Shown one piece after another: positions 24,463 to 33,090 of a stretch of 64,000 nucleotides of DNA. The stretch is taken from contig NZ_BMDO01000005.1 in assembly GCF_014635825.1 (NCBI RefSeq), positions 62,001 to 126,000 of the forward strand, given 5' to 3'. The DNA comes from Mucilaginibacter galii (GTDB taxonomy: Bacteria > Bacteroidota > Bacteroidia > Sphingobacteriales > Sphingobacteriaceae). The translations under genes were made by a program, and so were the position numbers. Position 1 is the first letter of the stretch; every line of letters starts with the position of its first letter. The notes under the pieces were generated by a model. It searched no databases. It had not been told where the DNA came from and saw only the letters and a list, made by a program, of their open reading frames with translations.

Positions 24463-24497
24463 AAAGTCCTCCCCTTCGGGGAGGATTTAGGAGGGGT
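24463..24497. repeat. CTCCCC-type repeat overlapping the LytTR stop codon
   Basis: AAGTCCTCCCCTTCGGGGAG followed by GATTTAGGAGGGGTT. On the minus strand it forms a tight CTCCCC-GAAG-GGGAG hairpin right after the stop (TAA at 24489-24487) of the response regulator, so it may also terminate transcription. The repeat provides the Asn-Pro-Ser-stop codons. Confidence 0.75.
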
Positions 24498-25245
24498 TCT
24501 CCCTTATCATCTTATAAAACCCATCTCTATACGTTTCGCCAATAGGAATAGCCTGATCCTGTATATAAACTGTATGGCCATCTACCATCCGTATTTTATC
24601 TAAAGAGATGATATACGATTTGTGCACCCGGTAAAACGGCGGTTGCGGTAATTGCGTTTCCAGGTCGCGCAGGGTTTGGTAGGTAACCAGGCGCTGTTGG
24701 GGCATAAACACCGAAACATAATTTTTCAACCCTTCCACGTACAAAATATCATCATAGCTCACCTTTAAAAACTTGTTTTTGCTATCGCCTTTGATGAACA
24801 TATAGTCGGCTTGAGGAGCGGGGAGCGGGGGAGCTTCTGGTGCGGGGAGCGGAGTAGTAGCTACTGGTGCGCGGAACGGGGAGGCTGACGGTTGCAATTG
24901 TACCTGCGCTTTTTGTGCCGCCTTGAAAAACCTGTCGAACGCAACGGGCTTCAACAGGTAGTCTATCACATCGTGCTCGTAGCCCTCTAAGGCATACTCG
25001 GGGTAAGCGGTGGTGAGTATTACCTTACATTTACTGCCGCATAGTTTCAGGAACTGGATGCCGGTTAAATCGGGCATTTGGATATCCAGAAACACAAGAT
25101 CAATACCACCCTGCTGCACCTGGCCCAAGGCATCAATGGCACTGGTGGTGGTACCCACCAGTTCGAGGAAAGGGATTTTGTTAATATAATCGGCAATAAT
25201 TTTTACTGCATAAGCTTCATCATCAACCGCAAGGCAACGTATCAT
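24487..25245 (-). CDS. LytTR family response regulator
   Basis: 252 residues: receiver domain 1 to about 115 with phospho-Asp in VFLDIQMPDLTG (near 54) and Lys in LLKPVAFDRF; a Pro/Ala-rich linker (about 118-143) written in G-rich repeated codons; and a LytTR DNA-binding domain (about 145-245: FLKVSYDDILYVEGLKNYVSVFM, FYRVHKSYIISLDKIRMVDG). The last codons and stop come from a REP-like repeat, so the natural C-terminus may have been altered. It ends an operon with the LytS-type kinase and a serine hydrolase gene and is the probable partner of that kinase. Confidence 0.92.
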   Translation of the reverse strand: MIRCLAVDDEAYAVKIIADYINKIPFLELVGTTTSAIDALGQVQQGGIDLVFLDIQMPDLTGIQFLKLCGSKCKVILTTAYPEYALEGYEHDVIDYLLKPVAFDRFFKAAQKAQVQLQPSASPFRAPVATTPLPAPEAPPLPAPQADYMFIKGDSKNKFLKVSYDDILYVEGLKNYVSVFMPQQRLVTYQTLRDLETQLPQPPFYRVHKSYIISLDKIRMVDGHTVYIQDQAIPIGETYRDGFYKMIRENPS

Positions 25246-25274
25246 GGGTGTAAATATAGGTCAATTGTTATTTT

Positions 25275-26465
25275 TTAAAGTTGCCGCCCCAGGCCGGGTA
25301 TAAAATTATCAGGAAAGTTCACACTCTTGTAGGGGTAATTACCTAAACGGACAATGATGACATCATTAGCCGGATTAACGTAGATGATCTGCTGCAAAAT
25401 GCCTTCGGCTTCAAACTCGGGCGATGGATTGTGAAAGTAATACCGGTTATTCCTGTTTTTATAAATGGGCTGCTGTATGCCTTTTTGCTGCTGAAACTTT
25501 ACGGCCAATGCCGAGTCGGCAAAGTAGCGATAATCGGCCGCGGCCCACCACTGGTTTTTATAGCCCCGTTTAAAAAGCGTATCGGGATGGGTAGTGGTGC
25601 TTACCCAAGCCGATGATATTATTTGCTTATCCTGCCACCGGCCTTTGTTTAAATACAACCTGCCCAGTTTGGCAAAATCGAGCGCAGTGGCATTGAGGCA
25701 GCAATACGCTTTCACCATTTGTTTATCATCAACGCTCCATAAGGCATCGCTTTGCATGCCCAGGGGTTGCCACAACCATTCCTTAAGCAGCACATCAACT
25801 TTTTTGTGGGTGGCTTTCTCTAAAACAATGGCTAAAATTTGCGTACAAATACTTTGATACTCAAACTTGCCACCAGGCTCGGCCTTTAATTTTAAATGAT
25901 TGATTTGCCGCTGTAACGAGCGACCGTAATAAAGCTTGGTAATTTCACCAAAAGCAGTTTCTTTATGCTCGTCAAAAGCCAGGCTGGCGCGCATATCCAG
26001 TACGTGCTGAATAGTTAAGCGGCTCATGCGTGCATCGTTCTTTACCAGGTTAGGAAGGTAATCGGTAATGGGTTTGCTGGTAGATGATATCAGGCGCTTA
26101 TCAACAGCTATGCCGATCAAAGTACCCATAAATGATTTAGCTACCGAAAAACTCGGATGCAAATTGGCAGCATTACCATGACCATAATTTTCGTAAATAA
26201 CACTGTCGTGCTTTATAATTACAAAAGCATCGGTATTGGTACGGTTTAGAAAATTATCTAAATAGGTTTTAAGCTTTTGATGCCGGGGATTGTCCACATC
26301 CGATGCAAAAGTGAACGGATTACCGGAAGCTTTGATAGAGGCTGATCCAAATTTATGCACATCATCAAGGCCAGGTTCCCACCATTTGAGGGCACGCAGG
26401 GTGTAACAACTGTTCAACAAAAGGCATAGCATAGCCAGCCCACCTAAGCAGGTCAAATTTTTCAT
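25275..26465 (-). CDS. Serine hydrolase, class C beta-lactamase/PBP family lipoprotein
   Basis: 396 residues. Lipobox LLNSC puts the lipidated Cys at 20. The catalytic SxxK is SVAK (107-110) in HPSFSVAKSFMGTLIGIAVD. The second motif appears as YQS in FEYQSICTQILAIVLEKAT instead of the usual YxN, and a clear KTG-type box is not obvious. Family members are D-alanyl-D-amino acid peptidases, esterases or lactamases; this one cannot be placed further. It lies between kinase and regulator genes of a two-component pair (20 and 29 bases gaps), suggesting a co-regulated envelope role. Confidence 0.85.
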   Translation of the reverse strand: MKNLTCLGGLAMLCLLLNSCYTLRALKWWEPGLDDVHKFGSASIKASGNPFTFASDVDNPRHQKLKTYLDNFLNRTNTDAFVIIKHDSVIYENYGHGNAANLHPSFSVAKSFMGTLIGIAVDKRLISSTSKPITDYLPNLVKNDARMSRLTIQHVLDMRASLAFDEHKETAFGEITKLYYGRSLQRQINHLKLKAEPGGKFEYQSICTQILAIVLEKATHKKVDVLLKEWLWQPLGMQSDALWSVDDKQMVKAYCCLNATALDFAKLGRLYLNKGRWQDKQIISSAWVSTTTHPDTLFKRGYKNQWWAAADYRYFADSALAVKFQQQKGIQQPIYKNRNNRYYFHNPSPEFEAEGILQQIIYVNPANDVIIVRLGNYPYKSVNFPDNFIPGLGRQL

Positions 26466-26485
26466 GTGAGAAATAGAATTAAGGG

Positions 26486-27499
26486 TTAGATATTAATGTT
26501 CAGCGTAGTTTTATAGGTTTGTCCGTTATCGGATATCAAGAGCTCATGCCTGTCAGGATAAATAAGTTCCATGCGGCGGCGAATATTGGGCAGGCCCACA
26601 CCGGTAGAATGGTCTTTTTGCGCGCGGCTAATTTGATTGCTTACGGTAAACATCAGCCGGTTGCCTACTACTTTCAAACTTATGCGAATGGGCCGGTCGG
26701 CATCGTTCACCACGCCATGTTTAAAAGCGTTTTCAACAAAGGGCACCAGCAGTAACGAAGCTACACGCTTGCCTGCAATATCACCTTCGGTTTTAAAATC
26801 AACAAAAAAGGTGTCTTCAAACCGCAACTGGTAAATGCTGATGTAGTTCTCTATATAGTCAACCTCCTTTTGCAGTTCAACATCTTTACCGGCACTTTCG
26901 GTAAGCATGTAGCGCATTAACTGCGATAGTTTGATGACGGCATCGCCCAGTTTTTCGGAAACAGGGTAGGCCAGCGAGTAGATATAGTTGAGCGTATTAT
27001 ATAAAAAGTGCGGATTGATCTGTGTTTTCAGGAACGCCAGTTCGGCCTGTATCATTTCTTCACGCAGCGATTTATTTTCCTGCTGCTGGTTAAATGCCTG
27101 TTGCGCACTCCATATGGCAGCACTCACCACCGTAACCGATACGCCGTAGAACAGGTTATCTAATAAATAATACCAAAGGTTAACATCGCCGTAATAGTTG
27201 CTTACATTAAAAAGCACCGGGTAAAGCATTTGTTCAAATAAGTACCGGATTATTGAAAATACCACCGGCACCAGGAGTAAAGCCGGTATAAGCCATAAAA
27301 ACTTCCCTGTTTTCAAAAACCGGGGATAAACCAACAGGAAGCAATAGTAAAATACGCTGGCCATACTTAAGCAAAAGGAAAATTGCAAGAGCATGGTTAC
27401 CCTTACATTTTGCCCACCGCCACGCCAAATGCTAATGAGGTCATAAGCCACTACCAGCAGCCAGCCGGTAACATGATAAAGTATGGTCTTTTGCTTCAT
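26486..27499 (-). CDS. LytS-type sensor histidine kinase
   Basis: 337 residues. Four membrane helices in residues 10-130 without a periplasmic sensor domain, a short coiled coil (about 132-152), then the His_kinase domain with the phosphorylated His164 in LKTQINPHFLYNTLNYIYSL and a HATPase C-terminus (VPFVENAFKHGV as N-box, STGVGLPNIRRRMELIY as G-box). It is the first gene of the kinase-hydrolase-LytTR operon. Confidence 0.93.
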   Translation of the reverse strand: MKQKTILYHVTGWLLVVAYDLISIWRGGGQNVRVTMLLQFSFCLSMASVFYYCFLLVYPRFLKTGKFLWLIPALLLVPVVFSIIRYLFEQMLYPVLFNVSNYYGDVNLWYYLLDNLFYGVSVTVVSAAIWSAQQAFNQQQENKSLREEMIQAELAFLKTQINPHFLYNTLNYIYSLAYPVSEKLGDAVIKLSQLMRYMLTESAGKDVELQKEVDYIENYISIYQLRFEDTFFVDFKTEGDIAGKRVASLLLVPFVENAFKHGVVNDADRPIRISLKVVGNRLMFTVSNQISRAQKDHSTGVGLPNIRRRMELIYPDRHELLISDNGQTYKTTLNINI

Positions 27500-27670
27500 G
27501 CTGTAAAACTACACAATAGCACAGGGTTAACTATTTTTTTACACCAAACCCTTATTTTCTTATGCTAACACTATTAGGCCGGTTGGTATACGTTTTCAGG
27601 CGGTTGGGATAATACAATTTACCCGCAGGTAGGTCTACTACACCTTTGTTCCATCAATCCGAAACATACC

Positions 27671-28741
27671 ATGAACACCAAATCCATCCTTTTCATTATT
27701 ACCGTTATAGGTACCCTGTTGGGCAACACCACCGTATTAAAAGCACAAACTGTTAACATTGAAGCAGCCGTAAAATATTGGGAACTCACCGATTCGCTTA
27801 AACAGAACAAACCCATTACCGATAAACAGTGGGACACGTTTATTAACCTCGAAGGCAATAAAACCTATGTGCATTCCGTATTCGATTCGGCCTCGCTGGT
27901 GGGCTACCGCCGGGCGCTCGAAATGGTTTACATGCCCAAAAACAATGCTTGGTTACAAAAAAACCTGAAAGCCAATTACTGGTATGCCATCCTCATCAAA
28001 CGCTATAAAGACAAAGAAGATTCGCTGAAAACCTACCTGAAAGAAACGCTGCAAAGCCCGGCTTATAAAGAGGTGATGTATAAATACGTGTATGAATATT
28101 TGCCTAAAAAAGACCGTCACCCGGTTAAAGATCTGAAGTTTTATTACAACGCCATAGGTATGGACGCGGTATCGTACCCTAACGGTATTTTTATGAGCCT
28201 GATGGCTTGCGATAATAACGTGAAGATCAAGAACGGCATTTTAGAAGCGCACGAACTGCACCACCAACTGCGCTCGCAAATGGAATTAAAGCCACTTAAA
28301 GAAGAGCATAAAGGTTTAATGTATGCCATCCGCAGTATACAAAACGAAGGCATTGCCGATATGATCGACAAAACGCCTATGCTGGCTTCGTTCGATTCGG
28401 TAAGCATCCGCGAGTGGTTAATTGACCCGGCACCGGCCAGCATCAGGTCGGTAGATTCGGCCTTTTCGGTAACCGCAAAATCAAATGGTACCATTTTTCA
28501 AAACGACAAGCCTTACCGTAAGCTGCTGCGTTCATCGGCCGGGCACATGCCGGGCTTTTACATGGCACGCATTATGGTACGCCACGGCTACGAAAAACAA
28601 ATGATCAAAACAGCCGCTAACCCTTTCCAGTTCATTTACCTGTACAACGAAGCCGCTAAAAAAGATGCCGGCCATCCGCCTGTATTTAGTGAGGTGGTTA
28701 TTCAGTATTTGAAAGCGTTGGAGAAGATGTATAAGAAATAA
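27671..28741 (+). CDS. DUF5700 putative zinc-dependent protease
   Basis: 356 residues with a signal peptide ending LKAQ (about 26), so periplasmic or secreted. The metal site is HELHH (194-198) with a downstream Glu226 in IQNEGIADMID, a gluzincin-like H-E-x-x-H...E arrangement. DUF5700 proteins are Bacteroidota-specific putative Zn proteases with unknown substrates. Monocistronic; a CACCTTTG box at 27635 is a weak promoter candidate. Confidence 0.75.
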   Translation: MNTKSILFIITVIGTLLGNTTVLKAQTVNIEAAVKYWELTDSLKQNKPITDKQWDTFINLEGNKTYVHSVFDSASLVGYRRALEMVYMPKNNAWLQKNLKANYWYAILIKRYKDKEDSLKTYLKETLQSPAYKEVMYKYVYEYLPKKDRHPVKDLKFYYNAIGMDAVSYPNGIFMSLMACDNNVKIKNGILEAHELHHQLRSQMELKPLKEEHKGLMYAIRSIQNEGIADMIDKTPMLASFDSVSIREWLIDPAPASIRSVDSAFSVTAKSNGTIFQNDKPYRKLLRSSAGHMPGFYMARIMVRHGYEKQMIKTAANPFQFIYLYNEAAKKDAGHPPVFSEVVIQYLKALEKMYKK

Positions 28742-28794
28742 AGAGAGCGATTAAGGCGTTTGTACTTAGACCAGCTATTAATTATCTTTACATC

Positions 28795-28986
28795 ATGGAA
28801 TCAGCAATATTGTTCGGAAATTCTAAAAAGGATCTTCAATTATTAATTGCTTTAGCCGAAAAGCTTGGTATCAAAGCCAAAATATTGTCTAAAGAAGAGC
28901 TTGAGGATTACCATTTGGGTAAGGCTATTGAAGCCGGTGAAACCAAAACTTATGTAGATACCACCTCTTTTTTGGAGTTGTTATAA
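28795..28986 (+). CDS. Antitoxin of a RelBE-type system (DUF2683-like)
   Basis: 63 residues. KKDLQLLIALAEKLGIKAKILSKEELEDY is the form of small Bacteroidota antitoxins placed directly before RelE genes; the C-terminal part (GKAIEAGETKTYVDTTSFLELL) would wrap the toxin. No obvious DNA-binding domain beyond the N-terminal segment. It abuts the toxin: TAA then ATG without a gap, so coupled translation keeps antitoxin in excess. Confidence 0.75.
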   Translation: MESAILFGNSKKDLQLLIALAEKLGIKAKILSKEELEDYHLGKAIEAGETKTYVDTTSFLELL

Positions 28987-29253
28987 ATGATCGTATTAAT
29001 TGATAAAACGTTTGAAAAAGACGTAAGTAAAATTAATAACAAAGCTTTAAGGGCAGGCATTAAATCACTTATCCTAAATTTACAGCAAGCCGATTTATTA
29101 ACGCAAATAAACAATATCAAAAAGTTAACTGGTTATAAAGAATTTTACCGTGTGCGAATTGGAAATTACCGTATAGGGATTCGTTATACTGATGATAATA
29201 TTACGTTAATCAGATGTTTGCACCGAAAAGATATTTATCAAGTTTGGCCTTAA
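28987..29253 (+). CDS. RelE/ParE-family toxin
   Basis: 88 residues, the full length of a RelE-fold mRNA interferase: IDKTFEKDVSKINNKALRAGI (helical N-terminus), IKKLTGYKEFYRVRIGNYRIGIRYTDDNI (beta core with Tyr and Arg residues as in RelE active sites), and LIRCLHRKDIYQVWP. Likely cuts mRNA on the ribosome when free; activity is inferred. It starts immediately after the antitoxin stop. Confidence 0.85.
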   Translation: MIVLIDKTFEKDVSKINNKALRAGIKSLILNLQQADLLTQINNIKKLTGYKEFYRVRIGNYRIGIRYTDDNITLIRCLHRKDIYQVWP

Positions 29254-29305
29254 CCTGATCAACATTTATCCTTTTTTCCTACCTTAAAGGCCTAATCCTT
29301 TCGGT

Positions 29306-30613
29306 ATGAAAAAACTTTACTTTTTCGCCCTTTCCCTATACGCTACTACCGCCTTTGCACAAACAGATGCCCTAAAGGCGCTGGTAGCCAAAAAAGCCGA
29401 TGCCATGCAGCCCAAACTGGTTACCTGGAGGCGCGATTTGCATGAGCACCCCGAGCTTGGCAACCAGGAAACCCGCACCGCAGGCATTATTGCCGCGCAC
29501 TTAAAAGCCCTGGGGCTGGAAGTAAAAACAGGCGTAGCCAAAACTGGCGTAGTGGGTTTGCTCAAAGGTGGCAAGCCAGGCCCGGTAGTAGCCCTGCGTG
29601 CCGATATGGATGGCTTGCCTGTTACCGAGCGGGTAGACGTTCCCTTTGCATCTAAAGTTAAAACCACCTACAATAATGCCGAAGTTGGCGTAATGCACGC
29701 CTGCGGACACGATACCCACGTAGCCATGCTCATGGGTGTGGCCGAAGTTTTATCATCCATGAAAGCCGATTTGCATGGCACTGTAAAGTTTATCTTTCAA
29801 CCGGCCGAAGAGGGAGCTCCCTTTGGCGAGGAGGGCGGTGCCGAACTCATGGTGAAAGAAGGTGTACTGCAAAACCCTAAGGTTGATGCCATTTTTGGCC
29901 TGCACATTAACGCCCAAACCGAGGTTGGTAAAATTACCTACCGCCCCGGCGGTACCATGGCTGCCGTGAACGATTTGCAAATTACCGTAAAAGGAAGGCA
30001 GGCACACGGCGCTTATCCCTGGAGCAGTATAGACCCGGTGGTGGTATCGGCACAGATCATCAATAACCTGCAAACCATTGTGAGCCGCAATTTAAACGTG
30101 ACCGAAAATGCCGGTGTAGTAACCATAGGCGCCATTAACGGCGGCAATCGCTCCAACATTATCCCCGAGCAGGTGGTCATGCTGGGTACCATCCGTGCCT
30201 TGAGTGCGGCCGACGAAAAAATGATGATAGAGCGCGTAAAAATCATTGCCACTAAAACGGCCGAAGCTGCCGGCGCCACTGCTGAAGTTAAGATACCCTT
30301 AAGCGTGCACTACCCGGTTACCTATAACGACCCCACACTTACCGAAAAAATGCTGCCCACCTTGCAAGCCACCGCAGGTGCCGCCAACTTGGTGCTGAAA
30401 CCACCCGTTACCGGCGCCGAAGATTTTAGCTTTTACCAGGAAAAAGTACCCGGCCTGTTCTTCTTTTTAGGCGGCATGCCCAAAGGACAAGACCCGCTCA
30501 AAACCGCCGCCCACCATACGCCAGATTTTTATATTGACGAAAGCGGTTTTAGCTTGGGGGTTAAAGCATTATGTAATTTGACGTTGGATTATATGGCGGG
30601 GAAAGGGAAGTAA
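29306..30613 (+). CDS. M20 family amidohydrolase
   Basis: 435 residues. Signal peptide ending AFAQ (about 19). Metal-site motifs: RRDLHEHPELGNQE, MHACGHDTHVAMLMG (Cys and His ligands), FQPAEEGAPFGEEGG (catalytic Glu-Glu), and C-terminal GAEDFSFYQEKVPGLFFFLG. The HACGHDTH form assigns it to the M20D subgroup of N-acyl-amino acid / hippurate-type amidohydrolases. The exported location suggests scavenging of N-acylated amino acids or peptides. The dimerisation domain is intact at about 205-320. Confidence 0.9.
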   Translation: MKKLYFFALSLYATTAFAQTDALKALVAKKADAMQPKLVTWRRDLHEHPELGNQETRTAGIIAAHLKALGLEVKTGVAKTGVVGLLKGGKPGPVVALRADMDGLPVTERVDVPFASKVKTTYNNAEVGVMHACGHDTHVAMLMGVAEVLSSMKADLHGTVKFIFQPAEEGAPFGEEGGAELMVKEGVLQNPKVDAIFGLHINAQTEVGKITYRPGGTMAAVNDLQITVKGRQAHGAYPWSSIDPVVVSAQIINNLQTIVSRNLNVTENAGVVTIGAINGGNRSNIIPEQVVMLGTIRALSAADEKMMIERVKIIATKTAEAAGATAEVKIPLSVHYPVTYNDPTLTEKMLPTLQATAGAANLVLKPPVTGAEDFSFYQEKVPGLFFFLGGMPKGQDPLKTAAHHTPDFYIDESGFSLGVKALCNLTLDYMAGKGK

Positions 30614-30740
30614 TTTGGACTGTTGGTATGCACGAACCTACTGAACACCTGGAAAAGCGGCGAATGTTTCGACAAGCTCAATATGACAACAACTGCAATA
30701 AGTGACCTTTAAAGAACATTATGGATAAACACCCCAACGC

Positions 30741-30859
30741 ACGTTCAGGCGTCTACGCCTGAACGTAATAATGGTGTAAGCGTCCACGCTTACGATTAAA
30801 TACTATTACGCAAGCGTAGACGCTTGCACCAAAAGCATTCAGGCGTGGACGCCTGAATG
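30741..30859. repeat. Four-hairpin composite palindrome (GCGT-NN-ACGC units)
   Basis: Four consecutive perfect hairpins with two-base loops: 30741-30766 (12-bp stem), 30776-30793 (8 bp), 30810-30827 (8 bp) and 30836-30859 (11 bp). All have the core GCGT-NN-ACGC. The outer pair share TTCAGGCGT, the inner pair AAGCGT, and the right half is broadly the reverse complement of the left. It occupies most of the gap between the two M20 genes; the preceding 30614-30740 shows nothing recognisable. Confidence 0.9.
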
Positions 30860-30878
30860 GGCGACAAAAAGAAATAGC

Positions 30879-32204
30879 ATGAAAAAACACCTACTCAAAA
30901 CCGCTTTAATCTTCACCTTAACCGGCGCAAGCTACCAACTCCATGCTCAGGAAGAAGCACCCGGCGATAATAAAACGGGCGTAGCTGGTAAAACCTATAC
31001 CCAGCAAATTAGTACCTTGGCCAACAAGCCGGCGGTGAAAAAAGCATTTCAAACCATCGTAGATCTGCAGCCGCAAACCCTGCAAGACCACATGCTGCTT
31101 ACCGAAATACCGGCACCGCCCTATAAGGAAATGGTACGGGCTCAGAAGTATGCCGAAATGTTGAAGGCTGCCGGGGCCGATAGCGTATGGATTGATAATG
31201 TGGGCAACGTGATAGCCAAACGTAAAGGCAAAACCGGTAAAAGAACCGTTGTGCTCGAAGGTCACCTGGATACCGTTTTTCCTGAGGGTACCGATGTGAA
31301 GATCAAGCATAAAGGCGATACTCTTTATGCACCCGGCATTGCCGATGATACCCGTGCCCTGGCGGTAGTATTAACGGTGTTGAAAACGGTAGAGAAAACC
31401 GGTATAGAAACCGATGACGATGTACTTTTTGTAGGTGCCGTAGGCGAAGAAGGCCCGGGCGATCTGCGCGGCGTGAAGAATTTGTTCAGCCCGCAAGGTC
31501 CGGGCAAAATAGACTCTTATATTGCCGTAGATGGCACGGGTATGGACCGCATTGTGCACCGTGGCTTAGGGTCGCACCGGTACCGCATTACATTTAAAGG
31601 CTTAGGCGGGCATTCTTCGGGCGCCTTCGGCTTGGCTAATCCGCACAATGCGCTGGCCAGAGCCATTCATTACTGGGTGCTGGATGCCGATAAATTTGTG
31701 CGCCAGCCGGGTATGCGCACCACGTATAATGTGGGCGTAATTGGCGGCGGTACCTCGGTTAATTCTATCCCTTTCGAATCGTGGATGGAGGTGGATATGC
31801 GGTCGGAAAGCCCTGAGCGCGTAGCCGGTATAGACAAGCTGCTGCAAGCCGCCGTGCAAAAAGCTTTGGCCGAAGAGAACCAGATGAAAATGGCAGGCCC
31901 TAATTTGATCGTGGAAGTAAAAATGGTGGGCGATCGTCCGTCGGGTGTGGAAGACACCAATTTGCCTTTTGTGCAGCGGGCCATTGCTGCCACCAGTTAT
32001 TTCAAAACGCAGCCTATCATGAGTGTAGGCTCTACCAATGCCAATATTCCTATTTCTAAAGGCGTACCGGCAGTAACCATAGGCAGCGGCGGCAAATCGG
32101 GCGGGGCACATGCCCTGGGCGAATGGTTTTTAGATGATAAAGGGTACGAGGCTACACAACGGGCGTTGTTGCTTTTGCTGGCCGAGGCGGGGATGGCTAA
32201 ATAA
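30879..32204 (+). CDS. M20/M25/M40 family metallopeptidase
   Basis: 441 residues with a signal peptide ending LHAQ (about 24). Motifs: GHLDTVFPEGTDV (metal His and catalytic Asp), GIADDTRALAVVL (bridging Asp), GAVGEEGPGDLRG (Glu-Glu), and GSTNANIPISKGVPAVTIG with C-terminal HALGEWFL. This is the carboxypeptidase/tripeptidase T-like branch, distinct from the upstream amidohydrolase. It is likely an exported peptidase. The gene is followed after eight bases by the FGE-like gene, probably in one transcript. Confidence 0.88.
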   Translation: MKKHLLKTALIFTLTGASYQLHAQEEAPGDNKTGVAGKTYTQQISTLANKPAVKKAFQTIVDLQPQTLQDHMLLTEIPAPPYKEMVRAQKYAEMLKAAGADSVWIDNVGNVIAKRKGKTGKRTVVLEGHLDTVFPEGTDVKIKHKGDTLYAPGIADDTRALAVVLTVLKTVEKTGIETDDDVLFVGAVGEEGPGDLRGVKNLFSPQGPGKIDSYIAVDGTGMDRIVHRGLGSHRYRITFKGLGGHSSGAFGLANPHNALARAIHYWVLDADKFVRQPGMRTTYNVGVIGGGTSVNSIPFESWMEVDMRSESPERVAGIDKLLQAAVQKALAEENQMKMAGPNLIVEVKMVGDRPSGVEDTNLPFVQRAIAATSYFKTQPIMSVGSTNANIPISKGVPAVTIGSGGKSGGAHALGEWFLDDKGYEATQRALLLLLAEAGMAK

Positions 32205-32212
32205 GTTTACAG

Positions 32213-33088
32213 ATGAGCAGAAAGCTGTTTTGTGTAGCCTGCTGCCTGTTAGTGGTCTTATCTGTTGCTACCAAAGGTCAAAATACGCCTGCTTCTACCA
32301 AAAACATGGTACTGGTTAATACAGGCACTTATTTTACAGGTTTAGATAGTGCCGGTGTAAGGCGTGCCATGCTTAATTACGTTTTGCCTGCTTCCTACTT
32401 TTCGCAGGAAAGACCTGCCATGAGGGTAACTGTTGCTTCTTGCTATATGGACAAGTATGAAGTAACCAATGCCCAGTTTAAAGAGTTTATTGATGCTAAC
32501 CCGCAGTGGTCAAAAGATAATATTCCTGATAGTTTACACAATGGCAATTACCTCAAACACTGGGATCACAACACCTATCCAAAGAAATTAAAAAACTGCC
32601 CGGTAGTTTATGTAAGTTGGTATGCCGCTAATGCCTACGCCGCCTGGAAAGGTAAACGTTTGCCTACGGAAGCTGAATGGGACTATGCAGCTAATGGCGC
32701 GCAACAAGTGGCTGAGTTTCCGTGGGGCAATACTTCTGCAGATGCAGGCAAAGCAAACTATCTTGCATCAGGCTATAATGGTGTGGTAACTGTGGGTAAG
32801 TATAAACCTAATCCTTTAGGCATTTACGATATGGCAGGTAACGCAGCCGAGTTTTGCCTTGATACCTGGCGACAGGATAAATATGCTGAATTGGCTGATT
32901 ATAAAAAGCTAACGTATCAATACTCTACTTCTGATAAGGACAAGGCTGTGTTGAGAGGTGGCAGTTGGCAAAGCCCTGCCGTAGATTTGCGTACAACATC
33001 ACGCCGAAGCATTAGCAAAACAGATAGTAATGAGTTTGTTGGTTTTAGATGCGCCATGTCTGCACCTAAAAAAGTTATAAGTAATTAA
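32213..33088 (+). CDS. Formylglycine-generating-enzyme (SUMF1)-like protein
   Basis: 291 residues with an N-terminal export signal (about 1-22, CVACCLLVVLSVATKG). FGE-sulfatase fold motifs: MDKYEVTNAQFKEFI, CPVVYVSWYAANAYAAWKGK, RLPTEAEWDYAANG, WGNTSADAGKANY, GIYDMAGNAAEFC, LRGGSWQSP and GFRCAM. The active-site Cys pair of true FGE is not evident and no sulfatase gene is near, so it may belong to the wider non-catalytic SUMF1-like group. It sits in a cluster of exported hydrolases. Confidence 0.85.
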   Translation: MSRKLFCVACCLLVVLSVATKGQNTPASTKNMVLVNTGTYFTGLDSAGVRRAMLNYVLPASYFSQERPAMRVTVASCYMDKYEVTNAQFKEFIDANPQWSKDNIPDSLHNGNYLKHWDHNTYPKKLKNCPVVYVSWYAANAYAAWKGKRLPTEAEWDYAANGAQQVAEFPWGNTSADAGKANYLASGYNGVVTVGKYKPNPLGIYDMAGNAAEFCLDTWRQDKYAELADYKKLTYQYSTSDKDKAVLRGGSWQSPAVDLRTTSRRSISKTDSNEFVGFRCAMSAPKKVISN

Positions 33089-33090
33089 CA

